Positions 20,519 through 32,563 are shown, counted from the stretch's first letter. The stretch: 64,000 bases of DNA from Sphingomonadales bacterium (GCA_012032285.1 JAAURJ010000002.1:62001-126000); one strand, 5' to 3'. Program-made: numbers and translations. The notes: a model not told the origin generated them from the sequence alone.

Positions 20519-22386
20519 TCAGTTATCAAGACCGTGATCGGCCATTTCGACAATTCGCCTGTCAAATGCTTCTTTCTCGCTTCGCAGACGCTGCTGCTCG
20601 GCATAATTTTCTTCGGTCAGTTCCTGACTGACCTTCATTGTTGCCCGTTCCAAAGCCTGTTCAAGAGCAGGTCTTTGTTTTACCAGCTTTATCATTTCAG
20701 CCATATTTTTTGACAGGCTTGTATGATTGTCGGCTTCATCGGACATTGATCTGCGGTTGAAAGCAAATGCTTTTCCATCACCCCGCAGCAAATCCTGTGC
20801 GACATTATACAATTGTCCCTCTAATATGGTAAGCAAGCCCGCACTATCAAGAGATTTTTTCGTTAATGTGCAATCAAGGATGAAGGAGAGCAATTCTGCA
20901 TAATTGGCATTGCGGGGTTGTATTCCCATCAATGCCTCACGTTGCGCATCGATTAGTGCCGGATAAAGTAGGATATTGACAAGCAAACCCTGCATCAACA
21001 AGTCCGATCCCTTGCCGCTAATCCCCTTGGCTTCGCTTGTTGTCGGTTGATAGCCGATTTTGCTCCATTTCCCGGCATTCCTTCGTGAAAATCCCGGATT
21101 TGGCGGGGACCGGAAAGAAGGGGCCGCATTGCGGGCGAACAGGGCATCGAAACGGTCGCGAAAGGCGTCACCATAATGGCGTTTTATCTCGCCATCGCCA
21201 ATGGCCGCCATATGCTGGCCCAAGCGCTGTTTCAAACTGGCCCTGTCTTCTGGCGTATCCAGCGGCTGCACCGATAATTCCATGCGCCAAAGCCGGTCAA
21301 CCAGAGCCTCGCTATGATCAAGCAACTGCTTGAACGCTTGCGGTCCATTGGATTTGAGCAGGTCATCCGGGTCTTGGCCATCGGGTAAGGTCACAAATTG
21401 CAGGCTATGGCCGGGCCGAAGCAAGGGCAGGGCGCGGCCCGCTGCGCGCATGGCTGCTTTCTGGCCGGCCGCATCGCCGTCAAAGCAGAGCAGCGGCTTT
21501 TCCGTCATTCGCCATAGCATTTCAATCTGCTGTTCTGTGAGCGCGGTGCCAAGCGGCGCGACGGCATCGGGAAAACCGGCCTGCGCCAGCGCTATCACGT
21601 CCATATAGCCCTCAACCACAATCACCCGCCCTGTGCTGCGCGAAGCGGGCGAGCATTTGTCGAGATTATACAATGTGCGGCCTTTGTCGAATAGCGGGGT
21701 ATCGGGGGAATTAAGATATTTAGGCTCTCCATCGCCCAATATCCGCCCGCCAAAAGCAATGACACGCCCGCGCGGATCGCGGATCGGTATCATTAAACGC
21801 CCGCGGAAACGGTCATACGGCTCTTTTTCATCCACTTTGATAAGCAGGCCCGCCTCTACCAGCATATCATCACCAAAATGCTTTAGAGCGGTTCTGAGCG
21901 CACTGCGGCTATCAGGCGCAAAGCCAAATCCGAAATCCTTAACCGTTTGCGCATTGATGCCGCGCCGTTCCAGATAGCTGCGGGCGCGGCACCTTCTATG
22001 CCGTTCAATTGCACCGCGAACCAATCCTGTGCCGCCTGCATCACATCATGCAGCCCGGCCCGCTGTTCGGCCTGCTTTGCGGCCCTTGGATCGGGAGCGG
22101 GCACCTCCATTCCGGCCTGCGCGGCGAGTTCCTTTACCGCATCCATGAAAGAAAGCCCGCGTTGATCGGTCATCCACCGTATCGCATCGCCATGGGCGCT
22201 ACAGCCGAAGCAATGATAGAAACCCTTTTCATCGTTTATGGTGAAGCTGGGTGTTTTTTCATTATGGAAGGGACAGCAGGCCTTATATTCGCGGCCCGCC
22301 TTCGTCACCTTTATGCTCCGCCCGATCAGCGCGGACAGCGTCGTCCGGCTGCGCAGTTCATCAAGCCATTGCGGAGTCAGTGTCAT
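20519..22386 (-). CDS. dnaG: DNA primase (frameshifted)
   Basis: Synthesises RNA primers at the replication fork. The N-terminal zinc ribbon has Cys38, His41, Cys59 and Cys62 ([12 protein letters not shown] and FYHCFGC). The Toprim core is seen in [12 protein letters not shown] and [12 protein letters not shown]. The C-terminal DnaB-binding helices end at 20519. The frame breaks at 21981-21990 in a GC-rich stretch; one added base joins [19 protein letters not shown]. About 622 residues when restored. It starts three bases after the yqeY stop, indicating an operon. Confidence 0.95.
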
Positions 22387-22389
22387 GGA

Positions 22390-22842
22390 TTATGCAAGCG
22401 CCGCTTTCACCAAAGCGCTGGCCTTGCCCATGTCGAGTTGTTGCCCATGGCGTTCTTTTAACGCAGCGATAACACGGCCCATATCCTTGATACTGTCTGC
22501 GCCAAGTTCCGCTTTGATTGCGGCGATAACAGCGTTCGTTTCCTCTTCGCCCATCTGCGCGGGCAGATATTCTTCGATAATCGCCAGTTCCGCCTTTTCA
22601 ACATCGGCCAGCTCTTGGCGCCCGCCCTCTTCATAGAGCTTGATCGATTCGCGCCGCTGCTTCACCATTTTCTGCAAAACATCGGTGACCAGCGCGTCAT
22701 CATCACCCGTTGTTTCCGCAGTGCGCAGTTCGATATCGCGGTCCTTAATCTTCGCCAATATCAGGCGGATGGTATGCAGCCGCTCTTTCTCTCCCGCTTT
22801 CATTGCAGAGATTTGCGCGGCCTTTATGCTGTCTCGAATCAT
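22390..22842 (-). CDS. yqeY: GatB/YqeY domain protein
   Basis: A 150-residue protein of the YqeY family, related to the tRNA-binding tail of GatB. It shows the expected helical pattern, with RQELADVEKAELAIIEEYLPAQM near residues 74-96 and the C-terminal DMGRVIAALKERHGQQLDMGKASALVKAAL. Its function is unclear; transamidase-like RNA binding has been suggested for the family. It opens the yqeY-dnaG-rpoD transcription unit and diverges from carA over 143 bases that should hold both promoters. Confidence 0.9.
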   Translation of the reverse strand: MIRDSIKAAQISAMKAGEKERLHTIRLILAKIKDRDIELRTAETTGDDDALVTDVLQKMVKQRRESIKLYEEGGRQELADVEKAELAIIEEYLPAQMGEEETNAVIAAIKAELGADSIKDMGRVIAALKERHGQQLDMGKASALVKAALA

Positions 22843-22985
22843 GATTCTGTCTCTTTATTCATGGTTATAAAAATTGTGGATAGCGCGGCTTTTCCGATTT
22901 TAATAGATTGACGTGGCCGTATCGCGCCTCTAGCTGCAATGCCTTAGCGACATTGTTATCAAATTTACTGAATGGAGTGCCCATA

Positions 22986-24154
22986 ATGGCTGACCCCAAA
23001 TCTTTCCGTGCGCCCGTTGGAGCGACAGGGCTATTGGTTTTGGCATCGGGGCAGATGATCTGGGGACGCGGTTTTGGCGCACAGGGCAATGCAGTGGGCG
23101 AGCTATGCTTCAATACTGCCATGACCGGGTATCAGGAGGTGATGACCGACCCCAGCTATGCCGGACAAGTGATCTGCTTCACATTTCCCCATATTGGCAA
23201 TGTTGGCACCAATGCAGAGGATGTTGAGGCAGGCAGCCCCCACGCACTGGGCGCGGTGGTGAGAGAGGATGTGACAGAACCAAGCAATTTTCGCAATGAA
23301 CAGCATTTTGCCGACTGGATGACGGCGCAGGGCCGGATCGGGATTCGGGTATCGATACAAGGGCGCTCACTCGCCATATCCGGGAAGCGGGCGCCCCCAA
23401 TGTGGTGATTGCACATAACAGCGAGGGCAATTTTGACGTTACCGCATTGTTGGCGATGGCGCAGAATTGGTCCGGGCTGGAAGGCATGGACCTAGCCAAG
23501 GATGTGACCCGCGAGGCGCAGGGCGATTGGATTGGCGGAGCGTGGCGGCTTGGCCATGGATATGAGGAAGCCGGTGATGATAGCCGTCCCCATGTCATTG
23601 CCATCGATTATGGTGCGAAACATAATATCTTCCGTAACCTTGTGAAGGCCGGGGCGAAAGTTACTGTTGTTCCAGCCAAAACATCGCTTGAACAGGTTTT
23701 GGCGCTGAAACCGGACGGCGTGTTCCTGTCCAACGGTCCCGGCGATCCGGCGGCAACGGGCGAATATGCAGTGCCAGTGATTGCGGGGCTATTGGAATGC
23801 GATATGCCGCTGTTCGGTATCTGTTTGGGGCATCAGATGCTGGCGCTGGCGGCGGGGGCAAAGACTGTGAAGATGCATCAGGGGCATAGGGGCGCGAACC
23901 ATCCCGTGCAGCGGCTGACCGGCGATCAGGCGGGGCTGGTTGAAATTACCAGCATGAACCACGGTTTTGCGGTGGATGCTAGCAGCTTGCCGGACAATAT
24001 TGAGGAAACCCACCGGAGCCTGTTCGACGGAAGCAATTGCGGCATATCCATCAAGGGAAAGCGCGCGTTTGGCGTGCAATACCATCCCGAAGCGAGCCCC
24101 GGACCGATGGACAGCTTCTACCTCTTCGAGAAATTTGTGGGAGGTTTGCGGTGA
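22986..24154 (+). CDS. carA: Carbamoyl-phosphate synthase small subunit (frameshifted)
   Basis: The glutaminase subunit of carbamoyl-phosphate synthase, supplying ammonia for pyrimidine and arginine synthesis. The N-terminal swivel domain (TAMTGYQEVMTDPSYAGQ) and the class I amidotransferase domain (LSNGPGDP, the nucleophile Cys in FGICLGHQ, and the catalytic HPEA) are present. The frame breaks at 23344-23347; one added G restores GIAGIDTRALTRHIREAGAPNVV. About 389 residues. The stop overlaps the GTG of the next small gene (GTGA). Confidence 0.95.
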
Positions 24155-24384
24155 ATGAGCATATCAAAGGCATCTGTCGCTGGGAATATATTGTGCTGCA
24201 TTTTGTAGGTAGCATTTGGAGCAATAAAGGTGAATGGAGTCGCGATGATTTTGAAGGCTTCTCAACGGAACAGGCGCTTAATCATTTGGGTTCAGAAGGA
24301 TGGGAGCTAGTCTCGTTAGGACCTGTTCATGGTGAACAAAGCAAGCCCTCTGTCGCCTATATTTTCAAACGCCAATATGCCTGA
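24151..24384 (+). CDS. DUF4177-like small protein between carA and carB
   Basis: A 77-residue protein with the pattern WEYIVLHFVG ... EQALNHLGSEGWELVSLGPV ... YIFKRQYA, which fits the DUF4177 family of small soluble proteins of unknown function. It starts with GTG at 24151, four bases inside the carA stop, so translation is probably coupled to carA. carB begins 26 bases after its stop. Nothing indicates whether it affects the synthase. The in-frame extension upstream of the GTG lies inside carA and is not coding. Confidence 0.72.
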   Translation: MNEHIKGICRWEYIVLHFVGSIWSNKGEWSRDDFEGFSTEQALNHLGSEGWELVSLGPVHGEQSKPSVAYIFKRQYA

Positions 24385-24409
24385 TATTATTATAGAAAAA
24401 TTAATTTAG

Positions 24410-27400
24410 ATGCCCAAAAGAACTGACATAAACTCTATCCTTATCATCGGCGCTGGTCCGATCATTATCGGCCAGGCGTGCGAATTTGACTATTCGGGAA
24501 CGCAGGCGGTCAAAGCGCTGCGGGAGGAAGGGTACCGGATCGTTCTGGTGAACTCCAATCCCGCAACGATCATGACCGATCCGGAAATGGTTGGCGAAAA
24601 TGGCGCGACTTATGTGGAGCCGATCACGCCAGAAATCGTTGAGAAGATTATCGCCAAAGAACGGGCGAAATTTCCCGATGAGAAAATGGTGCTTCTGCCA
24701 ACTATGGGCGGACAAACGGCGCTTAATACGGCACTTTCGCTCAACAAAATGGGCGTTCTTGCAAAATATGATATTGAGATGATAGGCGCCGATGCCGAAG
24801 CAATTGACAAGGCAGAAGACAGGATCAAATTCCGCGATGCCATGGATGCTATCGGATTGGAAAGTGCACGCAGCGGTATTGCGCACAGTATGGAAGATGC
24901 GCTTGCCGTGCTCGAACGCACCGGCTTGCCAGCGATTATCCGGCCCAGCTTTACCATGGGCGGCACTGGCGGCGGCATTGCCTATAACCGCGACGAGTTT
25001 GTTGAAATTGTAGAAGGCGGATTGGAAGCATCGCCCACCACCGAAGTGCTGATCGAAGAATCGCTTTTGGGTTGGAAAGAATATGAGATGGAAGTTGTCC
25101 GCGATAAAAAGGACAATTGCATTATCATCTGCTCCATAGAAAATGTCGATCCCATGGGGGTTCATACCGGCGACAGCATTACCGTTGCGCCCGCGCTGAC
25201 CTTGACCGACAAGGAATATCAGATCATGCGCAACGCCAGCCTTGCGGTGCTGCGTGAAATCGGTGTGGAAACAGGAGGTTCCAACGTACAATTCGCAGTC
25301 AATCCCGCTGATGGCCGCTTGATCGTGATCGAGATGAACCCTCGGGTATCGCGCAGCTCGGCCCTTGCATCCAAAGCGACGGGCTTCCCAATTGCAAAGG
25401 TCGCTGCCAAGCTGGCAGTGGGCTATACGCTCGATGAGATTGACAATGACATTACGGGTGCGACGCCGGCTTCATTCGAGCCGACAATTGACTATGTCGT
25501 CACCAAAATCCCACGCTTTGCCTTCGAAAAATTCAAAGGAGCGGAGCCATTGCTGCACACCGCAATGAAATCGGTGGGTGAGGTGATGGCGATTGGCCGC
25601 AATATCCATGAAAGCCTGCAAAAAGCGCTGCGCGGATTGGAAACAGGATTGTCCGGTTTCAACTATGTCGAAGATTTGCAAGACGCTTCGCGTGACGATC
25701 TGACCGCGGCTTTATCACGCGCTACACCCGATCGCTTGTTGGTCGCCGCGCAGGCACTGCGCGAAGGGATGACAGTGGCACAGGTGCATAGCATTGCCAA
25801 ATATGATCCTTGGTTTTTGGAGCGTATGGCGGAGATTATCGCAGCCGAAGATGCCATCCGCGACAATGGATTGCCGCAAGATGCCGCTGCGCTACGTAAG
25901 CTTAAATCCATGGGATTTAGCGATAAGCGCCTTGCGCATCTTTCGCTTGAATCAGCACATTTGCGTCCCGGCATGAGCACTGCCGTGCGCCATGGCTCCG
26001 GACTTTTGAGCGAGGCGGTCCGCGCAATGACCGGTCCTGTTACAGAAGAAGAGGTGAGGGCGCTGCGTCACAGGTTGAATGTTCGTCCTGTGTTCAAACG
26101 GATTGATACCTGCGCCGCGGAATTTGAAGCAAAAACGCCCTATATGTATTCCAGCTATGAAGCGCCGCTTTTTGGTGAGCCGGAATGCGAAGCCATGCCA
26201 TCGGACCGAGAAAAGGTTGTGATACTGGGCGGCGGACCGAACCGGATCGGGCAGGGAATTGAATTTGACTATTGCTGTGTTCATGCCTGCTTTGCGCTGG
26301 AGGATAAATATGAAACCATTATGGTCAATTGTAATCCAGAGACGGTATCAACCGATTATGACACATCAGATCGGCTCTATTTTGAACCGCTTACTGCCGA
26401 GGATGTGCTTGAAATCCTTCATGTCGAACAGCAATCGGGCACGCTCAAAGGTGTGATCGTGCAATTTGGCGGGCAAACCCCGCTCAATCTGGCCCATGCC
26501 CTAGAAAAAGCAGGGATACCGATTTTGGGCACCTCGCCCGATGCCATCGATCTGGCCGAAGACCGGGAACGTTTTGCCGCTCTGGTCAACAAGCTTGGCC
26601 TGAAACAGCCCGAAAATGGCATTGCGCGCAGCCGGGAGGAGGCTATCGCAGTGGCCGAACGTATCGGTTATCCGGTTTTAATGCGGCCCAGTTATGTGCT
26701 TGGCGGCCGCGCGATGGAAATCGTCGATACACAGGCGCAACTTGAAAATTACATCCAAACAGCTGTGATTGTATCGGGCGATAGCCCGGTCCTGATTGAC
26801 AGTTATTTGCGCGATGCAATCGAAGTCGATGTAGATGCTATTGCGGATGGTGACGACGTCATCGTTGCCGGAATTTTGCAACATATTGAAGAGGCTGGTG
26901 TCCATAGCGGAGATAGCGCCTGCACTTTGCCGCCTTATTCTTTACCGCAAGAAATTGTAGACGAAATTGCCCGCCAAGCCGACAGCTTGGCCCGTGCGTT
27001 GAAGGTTCGCGGCCTGATGAATGTGCAATTTGCAGTTAAGGACGGCGCGGTTTACCTGATTGAGGTCAATCCGCGTGCCTCGCGCACCGTGCCATTTGTT
27101 GCCAAGGCTATTGGCGCACCGATTGCAAAGATTGCTGCGCGGGTGATGGCGGGGGAAAAACTGGCGGATTTACCAAAGATCAATCTCGACATTGATTATA
27201 TCGCGGTAAAAGAAGCGGTGTTCCCCTTTGCCCGTTTCCCCGGCGTGGATCCGGTATTGTCGCCGGAAATGAAATCCACTGGCGAAGTTATGGGTATAGA
27301 TAGCGATTTTGCCACTGCCTTTGCCAAATCGCAAATGGGGGCAGGTGTGACCTTACCCAAATCTGGCAATGTTTTTGTCTCGGTAAAGGATACTGACAAA

Positions 27401-27753
27401 GGGGTGATTCTGCTGCGTGCCAAAAGCTTGAAAAGCTTGGTTTCCATATTGTGGCCACGGGCGGAACGGCAAAATATCTTTCTGATCACGGCGTGACCGT
27501 TGAAATGGTCAATAAAGTTGCGCAAGGCCGCCCGCATATTGTGGACCGGATTATCGACGGAAAAATCGACCTTATTTTCAACACAACAGAAGGTTGGCAA
27601 AGCTTAAAAGATTCCGAATCGATCCGGCGGAGCGCCTTGGCAGAAAAAGTCCCTTCCTACACTACGGCAAGCGCCAGTGTGGCGGCTGTGGAAGCGATTG
27701 AGGCGCTGCGCAACGAGGCGCTTGCAGTTCGCCCGCTTCAGGACTATTATTAA
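24410..27753 (+). CDS. carB: Carbamoyl-phosphate synthase large subunit (frameshifted near 3' end)
   Basis: Makes carbamoyl phosphate from bicarbonate, ammonia and two ATP. Two ATP-grasp halves are visible, one beginning [21 protein letters not shown] and the other [20 protein letters not shown]. The methylglyoxal-synthase-like allosteric domain is at the C-terminus. The frame breaks at AAAA 27422-27425; one extra A gives [21 protein letters not shown] and continues to LQDYY at 27753. About 1,114 residues. It follows carA and the DUF4177-like gene in one operon, and greA follows. Confidence 0.96.
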
Positions 27754-27852
27754 GACTGGTTGGTATTTCTCCCCCCGCATCTTAATATAGTGCATCAGGA
27801 TGAACGCTCCGTTCGCCGGGCAGGGAGTTTGTTAAAAAAGAAGGAATTGCTC

Positions 27853-28329
27853 ATGGCGAGCCACGAAAAATATCCGATGTTGGCCGAAGGCTATGAAAAG
27901 CTGTCGGCGGAGCTTAAAAAACTGCGTGAGGAACGTCCGTTAATTGTCGAGGCGATAGAGACTGCGCGGGCGCATGGTGATCTGTCGGAAAATGCCGAAT
28001 ATCATGCTGCCAAGGAACGTCAGGGTCAGGTTGAGGCAACCATCGGTGATCTGGAAGATAAATTGAGCCGGGCGCAAATCATTGATCCGGCTACTTTATC
28101 GGGTAAGAAGGTTGTTTTTGGCGCAACGGTCACGTTGCTTGATGAAGATGACAAGCCAATTGTCTATCAACTTGTCGGTGAAACAGAGGCCAATGCCGGA
28201 GCGGGGCGCATTTCCTATAACTCGCCCTTGGGCCGCGCACTGATCGGGCGAGAGGTAGATGACGAGATTGAATTGACTGTCCCATCAGGCGACAAATATT
28301 ATCTCGTGCAAAAAATCGAGTTCAAATAA
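27853..28329 (+). CDS. greA: Transcription elongation factor GreA
   Basis: Rescues backtracked RNA polymerase by stimulating transcript cleavage. The 158 residues match the standard length. The N-terminal coiled-coil carries the acidic tip in [20 protein letters not shown], and the C-terminal domain contains [21 protein letters not shown]. The ATG at 27853 has a good ribosome site (AAGAAGGA); an upstream in-frame extension is not supported. It lies 99 bases after carB, a neighbourhood common in alphaproteobacteria. Confidence 0.96.
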   Translation: MASHEKYPMLAEGYEKLSAELKKLREERPLIVEAIETARAHGDLSENAEYHAAKERQGQVEATIGDLEDKLSRAQIIDPATLSGKKVVFGATVTLLDEDDKPIVYQLVGETEANAGAGRISYNSPLGRALIGREVDDEIELTVPSGDKYYLVQKIEFK

Positions 28330-28357
28330 GCGGGCAAGGTATCCGCAGGAGGGGTAA

Positions 28358-28997
28358 GTGAAGCTGAAACCTGCGACTATGTCTTTGATTGCCGCGACTA
28401 TACTCGTTACATTTGCGTGTCTCTGGCCGGATTATGGTGAAATCATTATTCCGGCGGGAGCGTTCATTCCTGCCCGCATTTTCGGTCCTGCTGACCTATT
28501 GGGCGATGCAGCGTCAGTCATTCCTGCGATCCTAACACCATTTACGGCCAGTTTTATCCATATTGGCTGGGTGGATTTTTATGGCCATTCTGCTTTTGCT
28601 GTTGCTAGGCAACAGCCTAGAGATGCAGATTGGCGCTCGCGGTGTCCTGCTCCTTTATTTTGGCGGATCGCTGTTTGCTGCCATCGCATTATTGATTGTT
28701 GCTGGTTCAAGCGCACAGCCCTTTACCGGATCGTTTAACGCGGTATCCGCGATAACCGGCGGCTATTTTATGCTGCAAAAGCCGCTCGTGCAGAAATATT
28801 GGTTTAATTTATCAGGCTATTACAGCCGTATATTACAAATGCTCGCGCTATGGTTTGCAATCAATATTGCATTCAATCTCTATACGCCATTGGAACAGAT
28901 GATCCCGCTGATCGCATCGTCAATGGGGGCGTTTGCTTATGGCTGCCTTGCTGCGCAGCCCATATATAAATGGATTACTGCTGATAACCGAAACTGA
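28358..28997 (+). CDS. Rhomboid-like membrane protein without catalytic residues (frameshifted)
   Basis: A membrane protein of about 212 residues with six likely membrane segments. A five-T run at 28576-28580 should be four; removing one joins SFIHIGWVDFMAILLLLLLGNSLEMQIG, the rhomboid L1/TM2 region. The expected catalytic GxSG motif reads TGSFNAVSAITG, with Phe where the nucleophile serine belongs. The TM6 histidine is also absent (PLIASSMGAFAYG). I infer an inactive, iRhom-like member. GTG start at 28358 behind a strong AGGAGGGG ribosome site. Follows greA on the same strand. Confidence 0.65.
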
Positions 28998-29001
28998 ACC
29001 G

Positions 29002-29226
29002 CTAAAGCTTGACTTCAGGTTCGAGCAGGCGGTGTAGGTGGACGACAACATATTTCATTTCTGCATCATCAACCGTGCGCTGCGCCGCGCCGCGCCATGC
29101 TTCTTCGGCTTCGTCATAATTGGGAAAAACACCCACAATGTCGATTTTGTCGAGATCGGTAAAATCAAGCGAACGCGGATCGGCCACGCGGCCGCCAAAA
29201 ACGAGATGCAATTTGGGCTTTTCCAA
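29002..29226 (-). CDS. DUF4170 domain protein
   Basis: A 74-residue protein with the DUF4170 pattern: LHLVFGGRV at residues 6-14, DIVGVFPNYDEAEEAWRGAAQ at 29-49 and the C-terminal YVVVHLHRLLEPE. The family is widespread in alphaproteobacteria and its function is unknown. It stands alone, convergent with the rhomboid-like gene four bases away, and is separated from the next minus-strand gene by about 75 bases. Confidence 0.8.
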   Translation of the reverse strand: MEKPKLHLVFGGRVADPRSLDFTDLDKIDIVGVFPNYDEAEEAWRGAAQRTVDDAEMKYVVVHLHRLLEPEVKL

Positions 29227-29302
29227 TTTATGCTCCTATAACCAATTTCGCGTATCTCTAACGCATCAATTGCGCTTCACTATCTAGGCAAAGCCTGATT
29301 TT

Positions 29303-29809
29303 CTAGTCCTTTTTGCGGGCGGCATCGCTCGCCGCTTGCCCGGCCGCTTTAACGGCTTCGGTGGCTTTGCTGACCAAATCCCGGAACTGGTCCCGTGCAG
29401 TGTCTTTGTTGATACCCAAATCATCGACCTTTTTCATACCAGCTTCTTTGGCAGCACCGGCGACCTGTTTGGCCTTTTCATTCAGCTTTTTGCCAGTTTT
29501 ACCCAAAATCTTCTGCTCACGCTCGGTTCTGGGAAGCAAGGCACCAATAATTGCGCCAATAGCAAGGCCACCAGCAACGATAGCGAGCGGGTTTTTGTCA
29601 ATGGTATCGCTGGATTTGGCTTTTGCCTTGCTGGCAAGCTCTTTTGATGATTGCACGCTTTTATTCGCAGCTTCTTTGCTTTTATTATAGGCGTCGCTTG
29701 CTTTTTGGCGAGCGGCGGCACCTGTTTGACCGGCCTTAGCCTTGGCTGTTGCAATACCGTCTTTGGCGCTATCGGCGGCTGATTTAATACCTTCGCTCAA
29801 CTTGCTCAT
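29303..29809 (-). CDS. Ala/Lys-rich protein with one membrane segment
   Basis: A 168-residue protein. The N-terminal 80 residues are a charged, alanine/lysine-rich amphipathic helix resembling late-embryogenesis-abundant repeats (SAADSAKDG, KASDAYNKSKEAANKS). A short hydrophobic segment (LAIVAGGLAIGAIIGALLP) follows, then another charged helical tail. ATG at 29809 with AAGGAA upstream. It is the last gene of a four-gene minus-strand run, 29303-31044. It is possibly a stress or membrane-associated protein, but no family name is certain. Confidence 0.6.
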   Translation of the reverse strand: MSKLSEGIKSAADSAKDGIATAKAKAGQTGAAARQKASDAYNKSKEAANKSVQSSKELASKAKAKSSDTIDKNPLAIVAGGLAIGAIIGALLPRTEREQKILGKTGKKLNEKAKQVAGAAKEAGMKKVDDLGINKDTARDQFRDLVSKATEAVKAAGQAASDAARKKD

Positions 29810-29819
29810 TGCTTTTCCT

Positions 29820-30110
29820 TCATCCGTTCCTAAGCTTTTCATTCCATTTTTTGGCTGCACCCAATATTGGCCGATGCGCCGCAAGCAATATAGCAGCAAT
29901 CGCCGCGCCGCCCAATAAGACCTTATTATCCTTGGCGAGCATTATGCCCTTATCCTTTGCACCAGAAAGTTTTTCGATCTGATTGTTTTTCCAACGCCCT
30001 GCAATATTGGCCGGATGCCAAGTTTCGCGCTTTTCCTTCAAACCCTCCGCCAGCGCGAGACGTGCGTCTTTGCGCGCCTTATGCCGTGCCAAAATATCAT
30101 CTCTATCCAT
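29820..30110 (-). CDS. Small membrane-anchored protein, YqjK-like position
   Basis: A 96-residue protein. It has a strongly charged N-terminal helix (DRDDILARHKARKDARLALAEGLKEKRE), a hydrophobic segment near the C-terminus (VLLGGAAIAAILLAAHRPIL) and a short basic tail. ATG at 30110 (MDRDDIL) overlaps the end of the holin-like gene by eight bases. Its position after DUF883-like and YqjE-like genes recalls E. coli yqjD-yqjE-yqjK, but sequence similarity to YqjK cannot be judged here. Confidence 0.6.
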   Translation of the reverse strand: MDRDDILARHKARKDARLALAEGLKEKRETWHPANIAGRWKNNQIEKLSGAKDKGIMLAKDNKVLLGGAAIAAILLAAHRPILGAAKKWNEKLRNG

Positions 30111-30504
30111 TATCCTCATCCTCGATTTCGGGAAATTTGAAATTCCGCGCATTGTTTCGGCCCAAAAAAGCCGAGATAAGTGCGATTGAGATAGATGCCC
30201 CGGTGACTATTAACGTTGCAAAAACAGGACCAAAATAATGAGCCAAAATCAGCAATAATCCCAAAATAAATGCAATAGCAGCGCCAAAAAAGGCTATGAT
30301 TGATATGCTGAAATAAACGGCGCTGCGCTTCGCCACTGCCTTACTATACGCGAAACGCGCCTGATAATAGGCAATTTCGGCTTGGGCAAAATCGCGCATT
30401 TCAGATGCAAGCTGTTTCATATCCTGCTTTATCGTTGGATTATCGGGGCTATTTGCCTGCTCGTCTATATCCATAATAGGGGGCTGGTCAGCATTCGCAT
30501 CCAT
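30103..30504 (-). CDS. Phage-holin-family / YqjE-like membrane protein
   Basis: A 133-residue protein. An acidic N-terminus (to about residue 25) is followed by a long helix (MKQLASEMRDFAQAEIAYY), then two adjacent membrane segments (VYFSISIIAFFGAAIAFIL and ATLIVTGASISIALISAFL). This fits the YqjE/phage-holin-family proteins, which are cellular genes despite the name. ATG at 30504 chosen at MDANADQ. It starts 19 bases after the DUF883-like gene and overlaps the next gene. Confidence 0.68.
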   Translation of the reverse strand: MDANADQPPIMDIDEQANSPDNPTIKQDMKQLASEMRDFAQAEIAYYQARFAYSKAVAKRSAVYFSISIIAFFGAAIAFILGLLLILAHYFGPVFATLIVTGASISIALISAFLGRNNARNFKFPEIEDEDNG

Positions 30505-30523
30505 TGCCGTGCAAAAAACCCTT

Positions 30524-31044
30524 CTAAGCGTCGTCGCGGCCTGAACGAACAAGCCGTGAAATCAAAAATCCGACTGCTGCGGCTGCTCCTATCGCAATAG
30601 CCGGGCTTTTGCGAACGAAATTGCGGGCATCATCGACAATGTCATCGACATTTTTTGCATCAACTTTTTCGGCAAAGCCTTCGACGGCATCGGCTGCGCT
30701 ACGGGCATAGTCGCCATATTGTTTGCCGACATTTTCATCAATGGCTGCGGCGCTGTCACGGATCATCTTTCCAATACCACCAACCGCCTCGGTTGCTTTG
30801 TCCTTTCCGCGTTCAGCGGCGCTGCGTGCCTGGCCGGTTGCTTGTTCCTTAAAATTATTCATGCCTTCTTTCACCCTATCCTGCGCCGTCCCTTTTGCGG
30901 GCGCAGTTTTTGCCACTGCTTTTTTCGCTGCTGGTTTTACAGATGGTTTCGGAGCGGCTTTGCTGGCTGCCGGTTTAGCCGTCGTTTTTTTGCCACTGGC
31001 TTTTTTGCAGCAGGCTTAGCCTTTGGTTTGTCCGTGTCCGCCAT
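30524..31044 (-). CDS. DUF883 / YqjD-ElaB-like protein (frameshifted)
   Basis: A protein of about 173 residues. The N-terminus is a basic Ala/Lys/Pro-rich tail. The middle is helical (AQDRVKEGMNNFKEQATGQAR). The C-terminus ends in the membrane anchor SPAIAIGAAAAVGFLISRLV typical of the ElaB/YqjD family, members of which tether ribosomes to the inner membrane in E. coli. A run of seven T at 30985-30991 should be eight; adding one joins the ATG at 31044 (GGAG ribosome site) to the rest. First gene of the four-gene cluster. Confidence 0.7.
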
Positions 31045-31237
31045 GGGTATCTCCTATTGGTCGAAGGGGTTGTTAATGACAATATTTGTATCATAGCTGC
31101 TTTAGTCAACTAGCACAGTAAAATAATATTTGCTTTGCGGCGCACTGAACCGGAAACTTTCTATACTTTTGAACGCCAAATTTATTGCATCTGCAGCATA
31201 ACGTCTATAGAGGCGCAGCCGTTCCCTTTATCCATAA

Positions 31238-32530
<1,293 letters not shown>

Positions 32531-32544
32531 ACAAAAAAAGACAG

Positions 32545-32563
32545 GGCAGGGCAATGCTCTGCC
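32545..32563 (+). terminator. Hairpin after eno
   Basis: GGCAGGG (32545-32551) pairs with CTCTGCC (32557-32563), seven pairs with one G-U and a five-base loop, 15 bases after the eno stop. There is no T run behind it, so it may attenuate or stabilise the transcript and need not end it. Confidence 0.4.

Noticed and set aside
24401-25291. Minus-strand frame of 296 codons
   Set aside because: Antisense shadow of carB, with a composition rich in Phe, His and Asn typical of reverse-frame translation.
30103-30504. Possible prophage remnant because of the holin-family protein
   Set aside because: No phage structural, integrase or lysis genes are nearby, and YqjE-type proteins are ordinary cellular membrane proteins.
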